DNA of 58,554 bases from an uncultured Christensenella sp. (GTDB lineage Bacteria; Bacillota; Clostridia; Christensenellales; Borkfalkiaceae). The first letter of the stretch is position 1. The number at the start of each line of letters is the position of its first letter. The position numbers and the translations under genes are program-made. The stretch covers positions 1 to 58,554 of the forward strand of contig CAJTJC010000014.1 of assembly GCA_910576655.1 (NCBI GenBank). Reading direction: 5' to 3'. Below the pieces are notes generated by a model that searched no databases, was not told the origin of the DNA, and was given only the letters and a program-made list of their open reading frames with translations. Below are positions 51,444 through 58,292 of the stretch, in pieces.

Positions 51444-53240
51444 ATGAAAAAAACAAAAACTTTAAGCAAGCTTTTAATAGTTTGCATGCTTGCATTGGCT
51501 TTCGTATTTGCGACGGTACTTACCGCTTGCGGCGAGCGCTATATGATTGCGTTTATCACCAACGGCGGCTCGTCGGTAGAAAGCCTCTCGGGTGAAAACG
51601 GCGAAACGGTAGAGGCGCCCGAAAGCCCCGTTATGGACGGTTACGTTTTCGACGGCTGGTATCTCGACTCGGGTCTTACCGAGAAATTTGAATTTCCCTA
51701 TACCTTTGACGGAAAAAGCTTCAATCTTTACGCCAAATGGCGCGTTGACGACTACACCGTCACTTTCAACAGCTTAGGCGGAAGCGAGGTTGCGTCCTAT
51801 AAGGCGAAGCCGCTTGAAAAGCTTACCCCGCCCGCAGACCCCGTAAAGGCGGACAGACTTTTCGCCTACTGGTGCGTGGACGAGGAGTGCACCATTCCTT
51901 TCGATTTCGTTATGCCCAACCGCGATATAACTCTCTATGCGCGCTGGCTGAAAATCGAAGAGCTCAGCTGCATTTCGTTAAACGGCTGGACGGCCAACGA
52001 CGATGCGGCTTACGAGGTAACCGAGGAGGGCGGCGTGACCACGGTCAAGGCGCTCGAAGGCAAGGATACCTGGTCGCTCGTCGGCGTTACAATCGGCTAT
52101 AACGTAAAGGCTTATTCTACTTTCGTTTTCGATATAGAGGGAACGAAGGACGTTGAAATTTTAATCAAGTGCCAGAACGGCGGCGTTAAAGCGGTGGAAT
52201 CGCGCTATAAAATGACGGGTGAAGCGCAGAGAATTATCTGGACGGTAAAGCCCGAAAATCTCACCGACGGACAGACGGCGATGAACTTCTATATGTTCGT
52301 TAAGCCCGGCGTAAAGGGCGGCGACGCAACCGTAAAAATCAATGGACTTAAACTTTATCGCACCCTTGCCGACGACGAAGCGTACAAGTCGGTTATATTC
52401 TACGATACTCTCGGCGGCACCGCGGTTGACCCCACGTTCGCCGTAACGGGCGAAAAAGTAACCGCACCCGCTGCCGTTCCCGAAAAGCCCGGCTATACTT
52501 TCAGCGGCTGGTTCGAGGATAAGAATTGCACAAAGGCTTACACCTTCGGCGTTATGCCCGAGGGCAAAACCGTGCTTTACGCGGGCTATACGGCAAACAA
52601 ATCCGTAACTCTGACCTTTAATTCGAACGGCGGAAGCGAGGTTGCGCCTATAACGGGCACGGCAACGGGCATAATCGATAAGGATATGCGCCCCGCAGAC
52701 CCCGTAAAAGGCGACTACATTTTCGGCGGCTGGTACGAGGATACCGCGTTTACAAAGCCTTACGATATAAGCGCGTTCCCCGCAGCGGACCTCACCGTAT
52801 ACGCGCGCTGGTGCGTGCTTGACGAAGCGTCTAAAATCGTTCTCGACGGACCCTTCGTTGCAAAGAGCGGCGGTTATACAATCGACGGTAAAACGGTAAG
52901 CGTAGGCGCGGGCAAGAGCACCTACGAAATGTTCGGAAATCAGCTTAGCGCAGACGCGAAAAATTACGCTTACTACCGCATCACTTTCACGGGCACCGCG
53001 GACACGAAAATTATGTTCAAGTGTCAGAACGGCGGCGTCAAGGCTGTTGAAACCACCTGCATAATGACTGGCGAAAAACAGACCTTCCTCTGGAAAGTAA
53101 GCAAGGACAATCTTCCCGACGGCACCTCGCCCATGGATTTCTATATGTGCATAGACCCCGGCAAGGCTTATACCGACGCTATGCCCGACCTTAAAGTTAC
53201 GGTCGAGTCAATCGAGCTGTTGAGCCTCAAAACCGTGTAA
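51444..53240 (+). CDS. Surface lipoprotein with InlB B-repeats and carbohydrate-binding-like modules
   Basis: A 598-residue lipoprotein (Cys29 in LTAC) behind CGGAGG. The mature part is an internal duplication: two InlB/Listeria-Bacteroides repeats (for example VTFNSLGGSEVASY...LYARW), then a beta-sandwich module, then the same again. The two modules share KCQNGGVKAVE, a MTGE turn and NFYMF or DFYMC segments. InlB-type repeats act as spacers or adhesins, so the modules are probably displayed outward to bind glycan. ATG 51444 was chosen for the signal peptide and ribosome site. Probably LacI-controlled through the palindromes upstream. Confidence 0.85.
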   Translation: MKKTKTLSKLLIVCMLALAFVFATVLTACGERYMIAFITNGGSSVESLSGENGETVEAPESPVMDGYVFDGWYLDSGLTEKFEFPYTFDGKSFNLYAKWRVDDYTVTFNSLGGSEVASYKAKPLEKLTPPADPVKADRLFAYWCVDEECTIPFDFVMPNRDITLYARWLKIEELSCISLNGWTANDDAAYEVTEEGGVTTVKALEGKDTWSLVGVTIGYNVKAYSTFVFDIEGTKDVEILIKCQNGGVKAVESRYKMTGEAQRIIWTVKPENLTDGQTAMNFYMFVKPGVKGGDATVKINGLKLYRTLADDEAYKSVIFYDTLGGTAVDPTFAVTGEKVTAPAAVPEKPGYTFSGWFEDKNCTKAYTFGVMPEGKTVLYAGYTANKSVTLTFNSNGGSEVAPITGTATGIIDKDMRPADPVKGDYIFGGWYEDTAFTKPYDISAFPAADLTVYARWCVLDEASKIVLDGPFVAKSGGYTIDGKTVSVGAGKSTYEMFGNQLSADAKNYAYYRITFTGTADTKIMFKCQNGGVKAVETTCIMTGEKQTFLWKVSKDNLPDGTSPMDFYMCIDPGKAYTDAMPDLKVTVESIELLSLKTV

Positions 53241-53252
53241 AAGAGGTGAGCT

Positions 53253-54161
53253 ATGAATAAACTTAAAACAGGAGTTTTGATTGCTATGGCTACGGTTATC
53301 TGTTCGGCATTTACAGTCGGGTGCGGCAGTGAAACTATTGCGCCGCCCGCGCCCGATACGGAAAAAAATGAAGTTTACGGCGAATACGGCGAGGTAAAAC
53401 TCGCCTTCCCCGCCGTCAGCGACCTGCATTTCGGCAGCGTCTGCGACGCGCAGGTAAGGGACTACTATCCAAAGGCACTTGCGAAATCGCTTGAAGTGAC
53501 GGGCAACAATATCGATACGGTCGTAATTTCGGGCGACTTTACCGAAGGGTTTTTGGAAAATTACGATACGCTTATTCAGTACACTATTGACGGAGTGGGC
53601 AGCAAAACCCCCATGGTCGTATCCTACGGCAACCACGAGGGCAACGACAAGCATTATCAGTATATTCAGAAATTCGGTAAGCCTATCGATAACGTCACCG
53701 AGGTAAACGGATACAATTTCGTGGTAATCGGCGCGCACGCCAACGATACTTATACGGCGGAGCAGGCGCAGTGGCTCGACGGACAGCTTTCGGCTATGAC
53801 CAAAGCGGACCCCGACAAGCCCGTGTTCGTCGTCGTTCACCACCCCGTGTACGGCACGCACTCGCCCAACTCGGGCAATACCGAGCTTCAATCCACGCTC
53901 GAAAAGTATAAGCAGGCGTTCGTTCTCTGCGGGCACGAGCATCAGAAGTTTTCTGGCGAGTCGCTTTGGAAGGGCGAATACATTTCTTTCCGCAACTCGT
54001 ATATGCGCAACGAAACCGAGGGGCAGTACGCTTTAATCCGCGTTACCGATAAAAATTACGTTATTATAGAGCAGTATTCCGTTCCCTATCAGGGCGAAGC
54101 GACCCATATCGAGGGTAAGGACTGGATTATAAATCTCAACGAATTTTACAAAGGTAACTGA
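53253..54161 (+). CDS. Lipoprotein calcineurin-like phosphoesterase
   Basis: A 302-residue metallophosphoesterase anchored outside the cell (signal peptide with Cys24 in TVGC). Metal ligands are visible in order: VSDLHFG (about 56-62), ISGDFTEG, SYGNHEGN, VVVHHPVYGTHS and CGHEH. The substrate is unknown; extracellular members hydrolyse nucleotides, glycerophosphodiesters or phosphate-substituted glycans. It lies 12 nt after the InlB-repeat lipoprotein gene, so both share a transcript. One idea is removal of phosphodiester substituents such as glycerophosphate from a decorated glucan. Confidence 0.85.
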   Translation: MNKLKTGVLIAMATVICSAFTVGCGSETIAPPAPDTEKNEVYGEYGEVKLAFPAVSDLHFGSVCDAQVRDYYPKALAKSLEVTGNNIDTVVISGDFTEGFLENYDTLIQYTIDGVGSKTPMVVSYGNHEGNDKHYQYIQKFGKPIDNVTEVNGYNFVVIGAHANDTYTAEQAQWLDGQLSAMTKADPDKPVFVVVHHPVYGTHSPNSGNTELQSTLEKYKQAFVLCGHEHQKFSGESLWKGEYISFRNSYMRNETEGQYALIRVTDKNYVIIEQYSVPYQGEATHIEGKDWIINLNEFYKGN

Positions 54162-54167
54162 TTTCGT

Positions 54168-54196
54168 TTGTAAAGCGTACGCTTTGGGTGTATAAT
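54168..54196 (+). promoter_or_regulatory. LacI-gene promoter with palindromic operator, apparently leaderless
   Basis: TTGTAA (54168-54173), 17-bp spacer, TATAAT (54191-54196), then six bases to ATG 54203. The spacer and -35 end contain the perfect 14-bp palindrome AAAGCGTACGCTTT (54172-54185), a typical LacI-type operator shape. Binding there would block RNA polymerase, so autorepression is likely. Confidence 0.7.
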
Positions 54197-54202
54197 GCTC
54201 GT

Positions 54203-55198
54203 ATGAAAGTAACGATTACGGATATTGCAAACGCTGTCGGCTGCGCCGTCAGCACGGTGTCCAAGGCGCTTACGGACTCAACGGACGTCAACGCTAAAAC
54301 AAAGGAAGCGGTTTTGAAATGCGCCGTCGAAATGGGTTACGAGATAGGCAGAAAAAAGTCCAACTCGAAGGGTACTCTCGCCGCCGTAATTCAGTGCAGC
54401 GCGCTCGATAAAATCCGTTTCGAATACAACCTGCTGTTCGGCTTTAAGCTCGAAGCTTCGCGCGCGGGCTACGACGTCGAGATAGTTTTGAAAAGTCCCG
54501 ACGACCACGACTGGAGCTTTGCATCTAAAATCGAGAACGCAAAAAAGGCATACTGCGGCGCGTTTCTGCTGCACGTGGAAAAGACGGCTCTGCTCGTCAG
54601 AGAAATCGACGCGGGCAGTCTGCCCGTAGTAGCCTTTGACGAGCATTACGACACGCCGCGCGCCGCATTCGTCGGCTGCGACGGTGCGTACGGAATCGCG
54701 CTCGCCGTAAGGCACCTTTGCGAATACGGGCATAAGCGTATAGCGTTTTTCGGCGGCTCGCCTGGTGCTTTGGTTTCGGTAGAGCGCAAACGCAGCTTTA
54801 TTTCCGCAATGCGCGGCGCGGGGCTTGACGTTCTGCCCGAGCTGGTTGCGGAAAGCAACTTCTCGCAAAACTTCGCTCCGTCGATTATTCCAGAGTTTGT
54901 AAACACAGGCGCAACCGCTATCGTCTGCGCGTCGGATTTGCTTGCAAGCTACGCGGTTGAGGAGCTTAAAAGGCTCGGCTTGCGCGTACCGCAGGATATT
55001 TCCGTGGTGGGTTTCGATAACGTCCCGCTTTCCGAGGAGGTAAATCCTCCGCTTACGACGGTAGACCAAAACCTTGTCGAGATAGGTAAAAGCGCGTTCT
55101 ATCTTTTGGAAAAGCTGATAGACGGAGTGTCGGTAAGCAAGCTTCAATTCAGACCTAAACTCGTCGTTCGCGACTCAACGGCGTTATGTAAAGAATAA
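54203..55198 (+). CDS. LacI-family transcriptional regulator
   Basis: A 331-residue repressor: helix-turn-helix TITDIANAVGCAVSTVSKALTDS (about 4-26), hinge, and sensor domain with HKRIAFFGGSPGALVSVERKRSFISAM, VCASDLLASYAVEELKRLGLRVPQDISVVGFDNVPLS and TTVDQN at the C-terminus. Full length for the family. ATG 54203 is preferred because an earlier in-frame start would lie upstream of the -10 box. The effector is unknown; position suggests control of the surface-lipoprotein part of the glycan locus. Confidence 0.93.
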   Translation: MKVTITDIANAVGCAVSTVSKALTDSTDVNAKTKEAVLKCAVEMGYEIGRKKSNSKGTLAAVIQCSALDKIRFEYNLLFGFKLEASRAGYDVEIVLKSPDDHDWSFASKIENAKKAYCGAFLLHVEKTALLVREIDAGSLPVVAFDEHYDTPRAAFVGCDGAYGIALAVRHLCEYGHKRIAFFGGSPGALVSVERKRSFISAMRGAGLDVLPELVAESNFSQNFAPSIIPEFVNTGATAIVCASDLLASYAVEELKRLGLRVPQDISVVGFDNVPLSEEVNPPLTTVDQNLVEIGKSAFYLLEKLIDGVSVSKLQFRPKLVVRDSTALCKE

Positions 55199-55204
55199 TA
55201 ATTT

Positions 55205-55233
55205 TCCACCCGCATTGCGGGTGGATTATTTTT
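55205..55233 (+). terminator. Rho-independent terminator
   Basis: CCACCCGC/GCGGGTGG with loop ATT, extended by TC/GA-type pairs, then ATTATTTTTTT. Ends the LacI transcript and marks the right edge of the glycan locus. Confidence 0.85.
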
Positions 55234-55255
55234 TTGCAGAAAACTCCCCAAATAA

Positions 55256-55331
55256 GTAGAAAAAGGGAGAAAAAATAGGTAGAAGGAAGTAGAAACGGGA
55301 GTGGAAGAAGTATGGTAGACTGAATGTCGAA
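55256..55331. repeat. Phased GTAGAA/GTCGAA repeats resembling 0A boxes
   Basis: In a purine-rich leader, GTAGAA occurs at 55256, 55279 and 55289, GTAGAC at 55315 and TGTCGAA at 55325-55331. TGTCGAA followed by AAA is the Spo0A-box core. Spacings are 23, 10, 26 and 11 bp, mostly near whole helical turns. They precede the 71-codon gene at 55367, and a regulator with a Spo0A-type DNA-binding domain is encoded 2 kb away. Binding is inferred only. Confidence 0.45.
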
Positions 55332-55366
55332 AAAGCGCGAAAAATGTAAAAGGAAGGAGAAAGAAG

Positions 55367-55582
55367 ATGTATTACCACTTAACGGCGGAGCAGGTGCTGG
55401 CGCATTTAATCGAAACGATAGAAACGAACCTGACGGAGCTGCTGTTGTCTAAGTCAAAGAACGAGTACGTAGTAGGTGAATGGTACGCGTACATAGAATG
55501 CCTCGAAGTGATATTTTATTGGAAGAAGGCAAAGAAGTTCGGCTTAGACTATAACCCCGAAGCTCGTTACAACATAATATAA
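55367..55582 (+). CDS. Small hypothetical protein, 71 residues
   Basis: ATG 55367 follows a strong GGAAGGAG site. The product is acidic, helical and aromatic (HLTAEQVLAHLIETIETN..., then EWYAYIECLEVIFYWKKAKKFGLDYNPEA), with no signal peptide or clear membrane helix. I recognise no family. It is convergent with the histidine kinase gene, only 4 nt separating the stop codons, and is preceded by 0A-box-like repeats, so it may be an output of the signalling module. Confidence 0.65.
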   Translation: MYYHLTAEQVLAHLIETIETNLTELLLSKSKNEYVVGEWYAYIECLEVIFYWKKAKKFGLDYNPEARYNII

Positions 55583-55586
55583 ACAG

Positions 55587-57062
55587 TTACCCGTTCGTAC
55601 CGTCGCGGAGCACGTCCGAGTCGTAGAGTATTACGTTGAAGTTTTTTCGTGAAGCGCAGGCTAAGGCAACGGAGTTGCGGCAGGTGCGGACGGTGAAAGA
55701 GTGTTGTCCGTCGAAGGCAATTTCAATAAACTTGGAAAAGCCTAAGACTTGGGGCTCTTCGTCGAGAGTAAAGCTTGCCATGTATTTGTCCAGCAATCCG
55801 AACACTGTAAAAAGTCCCCAGCCGCTGCCGCCCTCGCGTGAGGTGTTCTGTTCTATCCCGAGCCTTGCAAGCACGTTCTCGTCGAACTGCTTGCCGCTGT
55901 CGTAAACACGAATAACGGGATAACGGTTATGCGAGGCAAGAACTAAGCGTACCTTAGCGTCGGGTAATTCAAGCGCGGCAATACGCGCGTTGTCGCAAAG
56001 ATAGGTAAGGATAGTATGTAAATCGTTTTTGTCTATCTTAGTATCGTTAAACCGTATAAGTCCGTCGTTGGAAATATCCGTGCTAACCTTTAAGCGGGTT
56101 TGTTCGGCAGCGGTAAACAGGCTGAGTATAGGCATATCGATTTCTCTTACGCCGGTTTGCGGAATACCTTGCAGACTGCACTTACGGTTGGTAAGGTTCA
56201 TCTCCTGTAAAACGCGGCTTAGAATATCTCCGGCGGCGCAGGCGTCGTTGCAGCCCGTCTGCGCGGCTGCGCTTTCAACCAGCACGGCGCAGTCGGGTAT
56301 CGCCTTATTGAGATAGTGAAAGAGCTTGGAGAATGCCTTGACCTCAAAATCATTTTGCGTAGCTTGCAATTCGTGTTCGTGAACGGCTTGCTCTAATTCC
56401 TCTAATTTCTTTTTGTCGGCACCGTCGCGGTAGTTGTAGGAGATATGCCTTCGCCACCAGGTAATAAGCAGCAGCCCACATAGAGAAATAAAGAGTATAG
56501 CTACCTTTAACATATATTGCTTTACCTCCTCGGCGTAAAGCATCATCATAGTAAAAATGCAGGCTATGCTGAGATAGAGTAGAATATCGAAGGTCGCGTT
56601 TTTGGTTTCAGGGTTTAACCCGCTGCACAGTCGTTTAATTCTGAATAGCAGGAGAACACCGGAAATCTGTAATACGGCGTCAAAAACCACTCCGATTGTC
56701 TTTTGGATATATTCATTATTTACTAAATGAAATGACATAGTCAATAACGTCGCAATAAGGAAAGAGAACAAATACAGTACGATAGATATGCCCAGCGCAA
56801 TAGCGCTTACCGTAACGGTCACGTAAAGGGGTTTTCTGAACCTCAAAAACAAAAATGCCGAGCCTAATAAAAGGAAGCCCAGCGGCACGAGCAGCTTAAC
56901 GAAAACCGCAGTTAAGCTCAGAACAAAGGTCAGAGCAAAAACAGCGGGTAAATCGAGCAGGTCCCAGGCGTTAGGCTTGATGCGCAACAGCTTAATATAA
57001 GCGTAAGTCATGCAGGTGAAAATAGCAGCGTACTTGATTAAAGAAAGTATAAATTCGTTCAT
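55587..57062 (-). CDS. AgrC-like GHKL sensor histidine kinase
   Basis: A 491-residue membrane kinase counted from ATG 57062 (an in-frame TTG at 57110 would add 16 residues, but a TATAAT box lies 6 nt before 57062). The N-terminal half has about six helices (residues 1-about 210). A coiled linker (KKKLEELEQAVHEHELQ) leads to a degenerate phosphoacceptor region (KAFSKLFHYLNKAI; the usual His-Asp pair is His-Tyr). The GHKL ATPase shows YLCDNARIAAL (N box), YDSGKQFDE (G1) and REGGSGWGLF (G2). This is the family of peptide-pheromone receptors such as AgrC. A short peptide gene is divergent from it and a Spo0A-type regulator lies beyond. Confidence 0.85.
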   Translation of the reverse strand: MNEFILSLIKYAAIFTCMTYAYIKLLRIKPNAWDLLDLPAVFALTFVLSLTAVFVKLLVPLGFLLLGSAFLFLRFRKPLYVTVTVSAIALGISIVLYLFSFLIATLLTMSFHLVNNEYIQKTIGVVFDAVLQISGVLLLFRIKRLCSGLNPETKNATFDILLYLSIACIFTMMMLYAEEVKQYMLKVAILFISLCGLLLITWWRRHISYNYRDGADKKKLEELEQAVHEHELQATQNDFEVKAFSKLFHYLNKAIPDCAVLVESAAAQTGCNDACAAGDILSRVLQEMNLTNRKCSLQGIPQTGVREIDMPILSLFTAAEQTRLKVSTDISNDGLIRFNDTKIDKNDLHTILTYLCDNARIAALELPDAKVRLVLASHNRYPVIRVYDSGKQFDENVLARLGIEQNTSREGGSGWGLFTVFGLLDKYMASFTLDEEPQVLGFSKFIEIAFDGQHSFTVRTCRNSVALACASRKNFNVILYDSDVLRDGTNG

Positions 57063-57068
57063 AGGCGT

Positions 57069-57137
57069 ATTATATAACATTTTAAGAATAAATTCGCTAA
57101 TATCTCCCAAAATTTAACAAGCATTTCTTCTTATACT
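57069..57137. promoter_or_regulatory. Divergent kinase/peptide promoter region with CTCCCAAAATTT motif
   Basis: On the minus strand TATAAT (57069-57074) lies six bases before the kinase ATG; no good -35 box exists. On the plus strand TATACT (57132-57137) lies about 30 nt before the peptide ATG; again there is no -35 box. CTCCCAAAATTT (57104-57115) sits about 40-50 bp upstream of the first and at the -35 position of the second. Two promoters with weak -35 boxes sharing one motif suggest activation by one regulator. The same motif recurs at 58.3-58.5 kb. Confidence 0.5.
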
Positions 57138-57166
57138 CAAAAGAAAAAAGGAGGAATGCTTACATA

Positions 57167-57223
57167 ATGTGGAACTTTCTTAAAAGTTTTTGGAGCTGGT
57201 ATAGAACTTTACTGTTCATTTAA
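57167..57223 (+). CDS. 18-residue Trp-rich peptide, candidate signal peptide
   Basis: ATG 57167 encodes MWNFLKSFWSWYRTLLFI, three Trp, three Phe and a net charge of +2. AAAAAAGGAGG (57144-57154) is a near-perfect ribosome site 12 nt upstream. A three-codon ORF (ATG CTT ACA TAA, 57156-57167) ends in TAATG overlap with the start. A perfect terminator begins 7 nt after the stop. Ribosome site, terminator and a place between a GHKL receptor and its likely regulator argue that it is translated. It could be a pheromone sensed directly by the kinase, a membrane-active peptide, or a type I toxin. No processing protease or exporter is next to it. Confidence 0.55.
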   Translation: MWNFLKSFWSWYRTLLFI

Positions 57224-57230
57224 AGGTTAA

Positions 57231-57268
57231 TATAAAAGCGGGTTGCGAAAATGCAACCCGCTTTTATA
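57231..57268. terminator. Bidirectional terminator between peptide and response-regulator genes
   Basis: TATAAAAGCGGGTTGC (57231-57246) pairs perfectly over 16 bp with 57253-57268 around a 6-nt loop, with A-runs and T-runs on both sides. It serves the peptide gene (plus) and the regulator gene (minus). Confidence 0.85.
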
Positions 57269-57271
57269 TTA

Positions 57272-58051
57272 TTAATTAAATTTGTTTTTCAGCTTTTGTC
57301 TGTAAAAGAATACGAACTCGGTGGTTGAGGGGACGTATCTGTTCTTGCGTAGCGGAGCGGTGTAGTAAGTAATAAGGTCGTTAATATCCGCATTGTCCCA
57401 GGTAGAGTTAATAGCGTATTGCATGGCGTGAGAAACGCTGCCTTCGCTTTTACCTACCTTTTCGCCTATAATCTTTCCCCAGCCTTGGTTTACGTTGTCC
57501 GCAGCCAAAATAACCGCTTCGATTAAATAATCGTATCCGACGTTCTTTACGCTTACGCCAAGCTTGTTAAACTCTACCTGCAAGAACTCGCGCATGCTGG
57601 TTTGTAAGTCGGCTTTGGTGGGCGGTTCGGGCGGCTCTTCTACGTGACCGAGAATGGCTGGCATAACCAATAGCAGGTGGTTTATTACCGTTTTGGGCGA
57701 GTAGCCCGATTGCCATTTATAGAACGTGTAATCCGCGCCCTTAAGCTTTACTGCGTCCAGGGTGGTTTTGCTTGGGTTCTTCGTATTAACTATTACGTAC
57801 GGACGGCGGGGCAGGACGGTATTGCGCAGCTTGTCCAAAAGAACAAGTCCGTCCCCGAAGCCGTCTTGCAGCTCCAAATCCAGTATCACCGCGTGGGGGT
57901 TATGGTTGAGTATAAACTCATAAGCCTTTTCCGAGCATTTGGACGTCCCCGCAAGGCTGAGCTTATCCGGATTTGCCTTTATTTCCGCCTCCAACGCCGC
58001 GCTGTCTTTTTCGTCGTCTTCTACTATTAGTACGTTTAGCTTGTTTGTCAT
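57272..58051 (-). CDS. Response regulator with Spo0A-type DNA-binding domain
   Basis: A 259-residue regulator. Receiver domain (about 1-125): acidic pocket VEDDE (Asp12, Asp13), phosphoacceptor Asp58 in AVILDLEL, switch Thr/Ser near VNTKNPSKTT. After a Pro/Glu linker, residues about 150-259 match the Spo0A C-terminal domain: LGVSVKNVGYDYLIEAVILAADN, SEGSVSHAMQYAINSTW and the tail PSTTEFVFFYRQKL. It is not Spo0A itself by context: it sits with a GHKL kinase and a peptide gene rather than spoIVB. The receiver lacks the usual conserved Lys-Pro at its end (FYKWQSG). Probably binds 0A-box-like or TTGGGAG sites nearby. Confidence 0.88.
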   Translation of the reverse strand: MTNKLNVLIVEDDEKDSAALEAEIKANPDKLSLAGTSKCSEKAYEFILNHNPHAVILDLELQDGFGDGLVLLDKLRNTVLPRRPYVIVNTKNPSKTTLDAVKLKGADYTFYKWQSGYSPKTVINHLLLVMPAILGHVEEPPEPPTKADLQTSMREFLQVEFNKLGVSVKNVGYDYLIEAVILAADNVNQGWGKIIGEKVGKSEGSVSHAMQYAINSTWDNADINDLITYYTAPLRKNRYVPSTTEFVFFYRQKLKNKFN

Positions 58052-58071
58052 TCGTGCTACCTTTTTCTTTT

Positions 58072-58100
58072 ATTATATTACTTTTTTTCCTTTGCTGCAA
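58072..58100 (-). promoter_or_regulatory. Promoter of the response regulator
   Basis: Minus strand TTGCAG (58095-58100), 17-bp spacer, TATAAT (58072-58077), leader of about 14 nt with AAAGG before the ATG. Confidence 0.6.
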
Positions 58101-58292
58101 GGTTTTCCGCAGCGTATCTCTTTTATTCGGTTTGTTTAATGTCTGTATTTTGTCCAAGAGTATAGAGAACAAGCACATAATGAAATTACAGAGTCAGAGG
58201 CTTAAAGACGAACTTTACAACCACAATATGTAGTGTTTTTCAAACAACAATAACCACAATATAAGCAACTTTCGATGATTTTCAATTTTTAA

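Noticed and set aside
57156..57167. Three-codon ORF overlapping the 18-codon peptide start by TAATG
   Set aside because: Too short to call; noted only because it could couple translation to the peptide ORF.
57144..57268. Trp-rich leader peptide plus terminator as a tryptophan attenuator
   Set aside because: The gene beyond the hairpin is on the opposite strand, so there is nothing to attenuate.
57272..58051. The response regulator as the organism's Spo0A
   Set aside because: The output domain is Spo0A-type, but the neighbours are a GHKL kinase and a peptide gene rather than spoIVB, and the receiver end departs from Spo0A; a paralog is more likely.
58180..58233. 17-codon ORF MKLQSQRLKDELYNHNM near the response-regulator promoter
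   Set aside because: No ribosome site and no terminator; nothing distinguishes it from a chance ORF.
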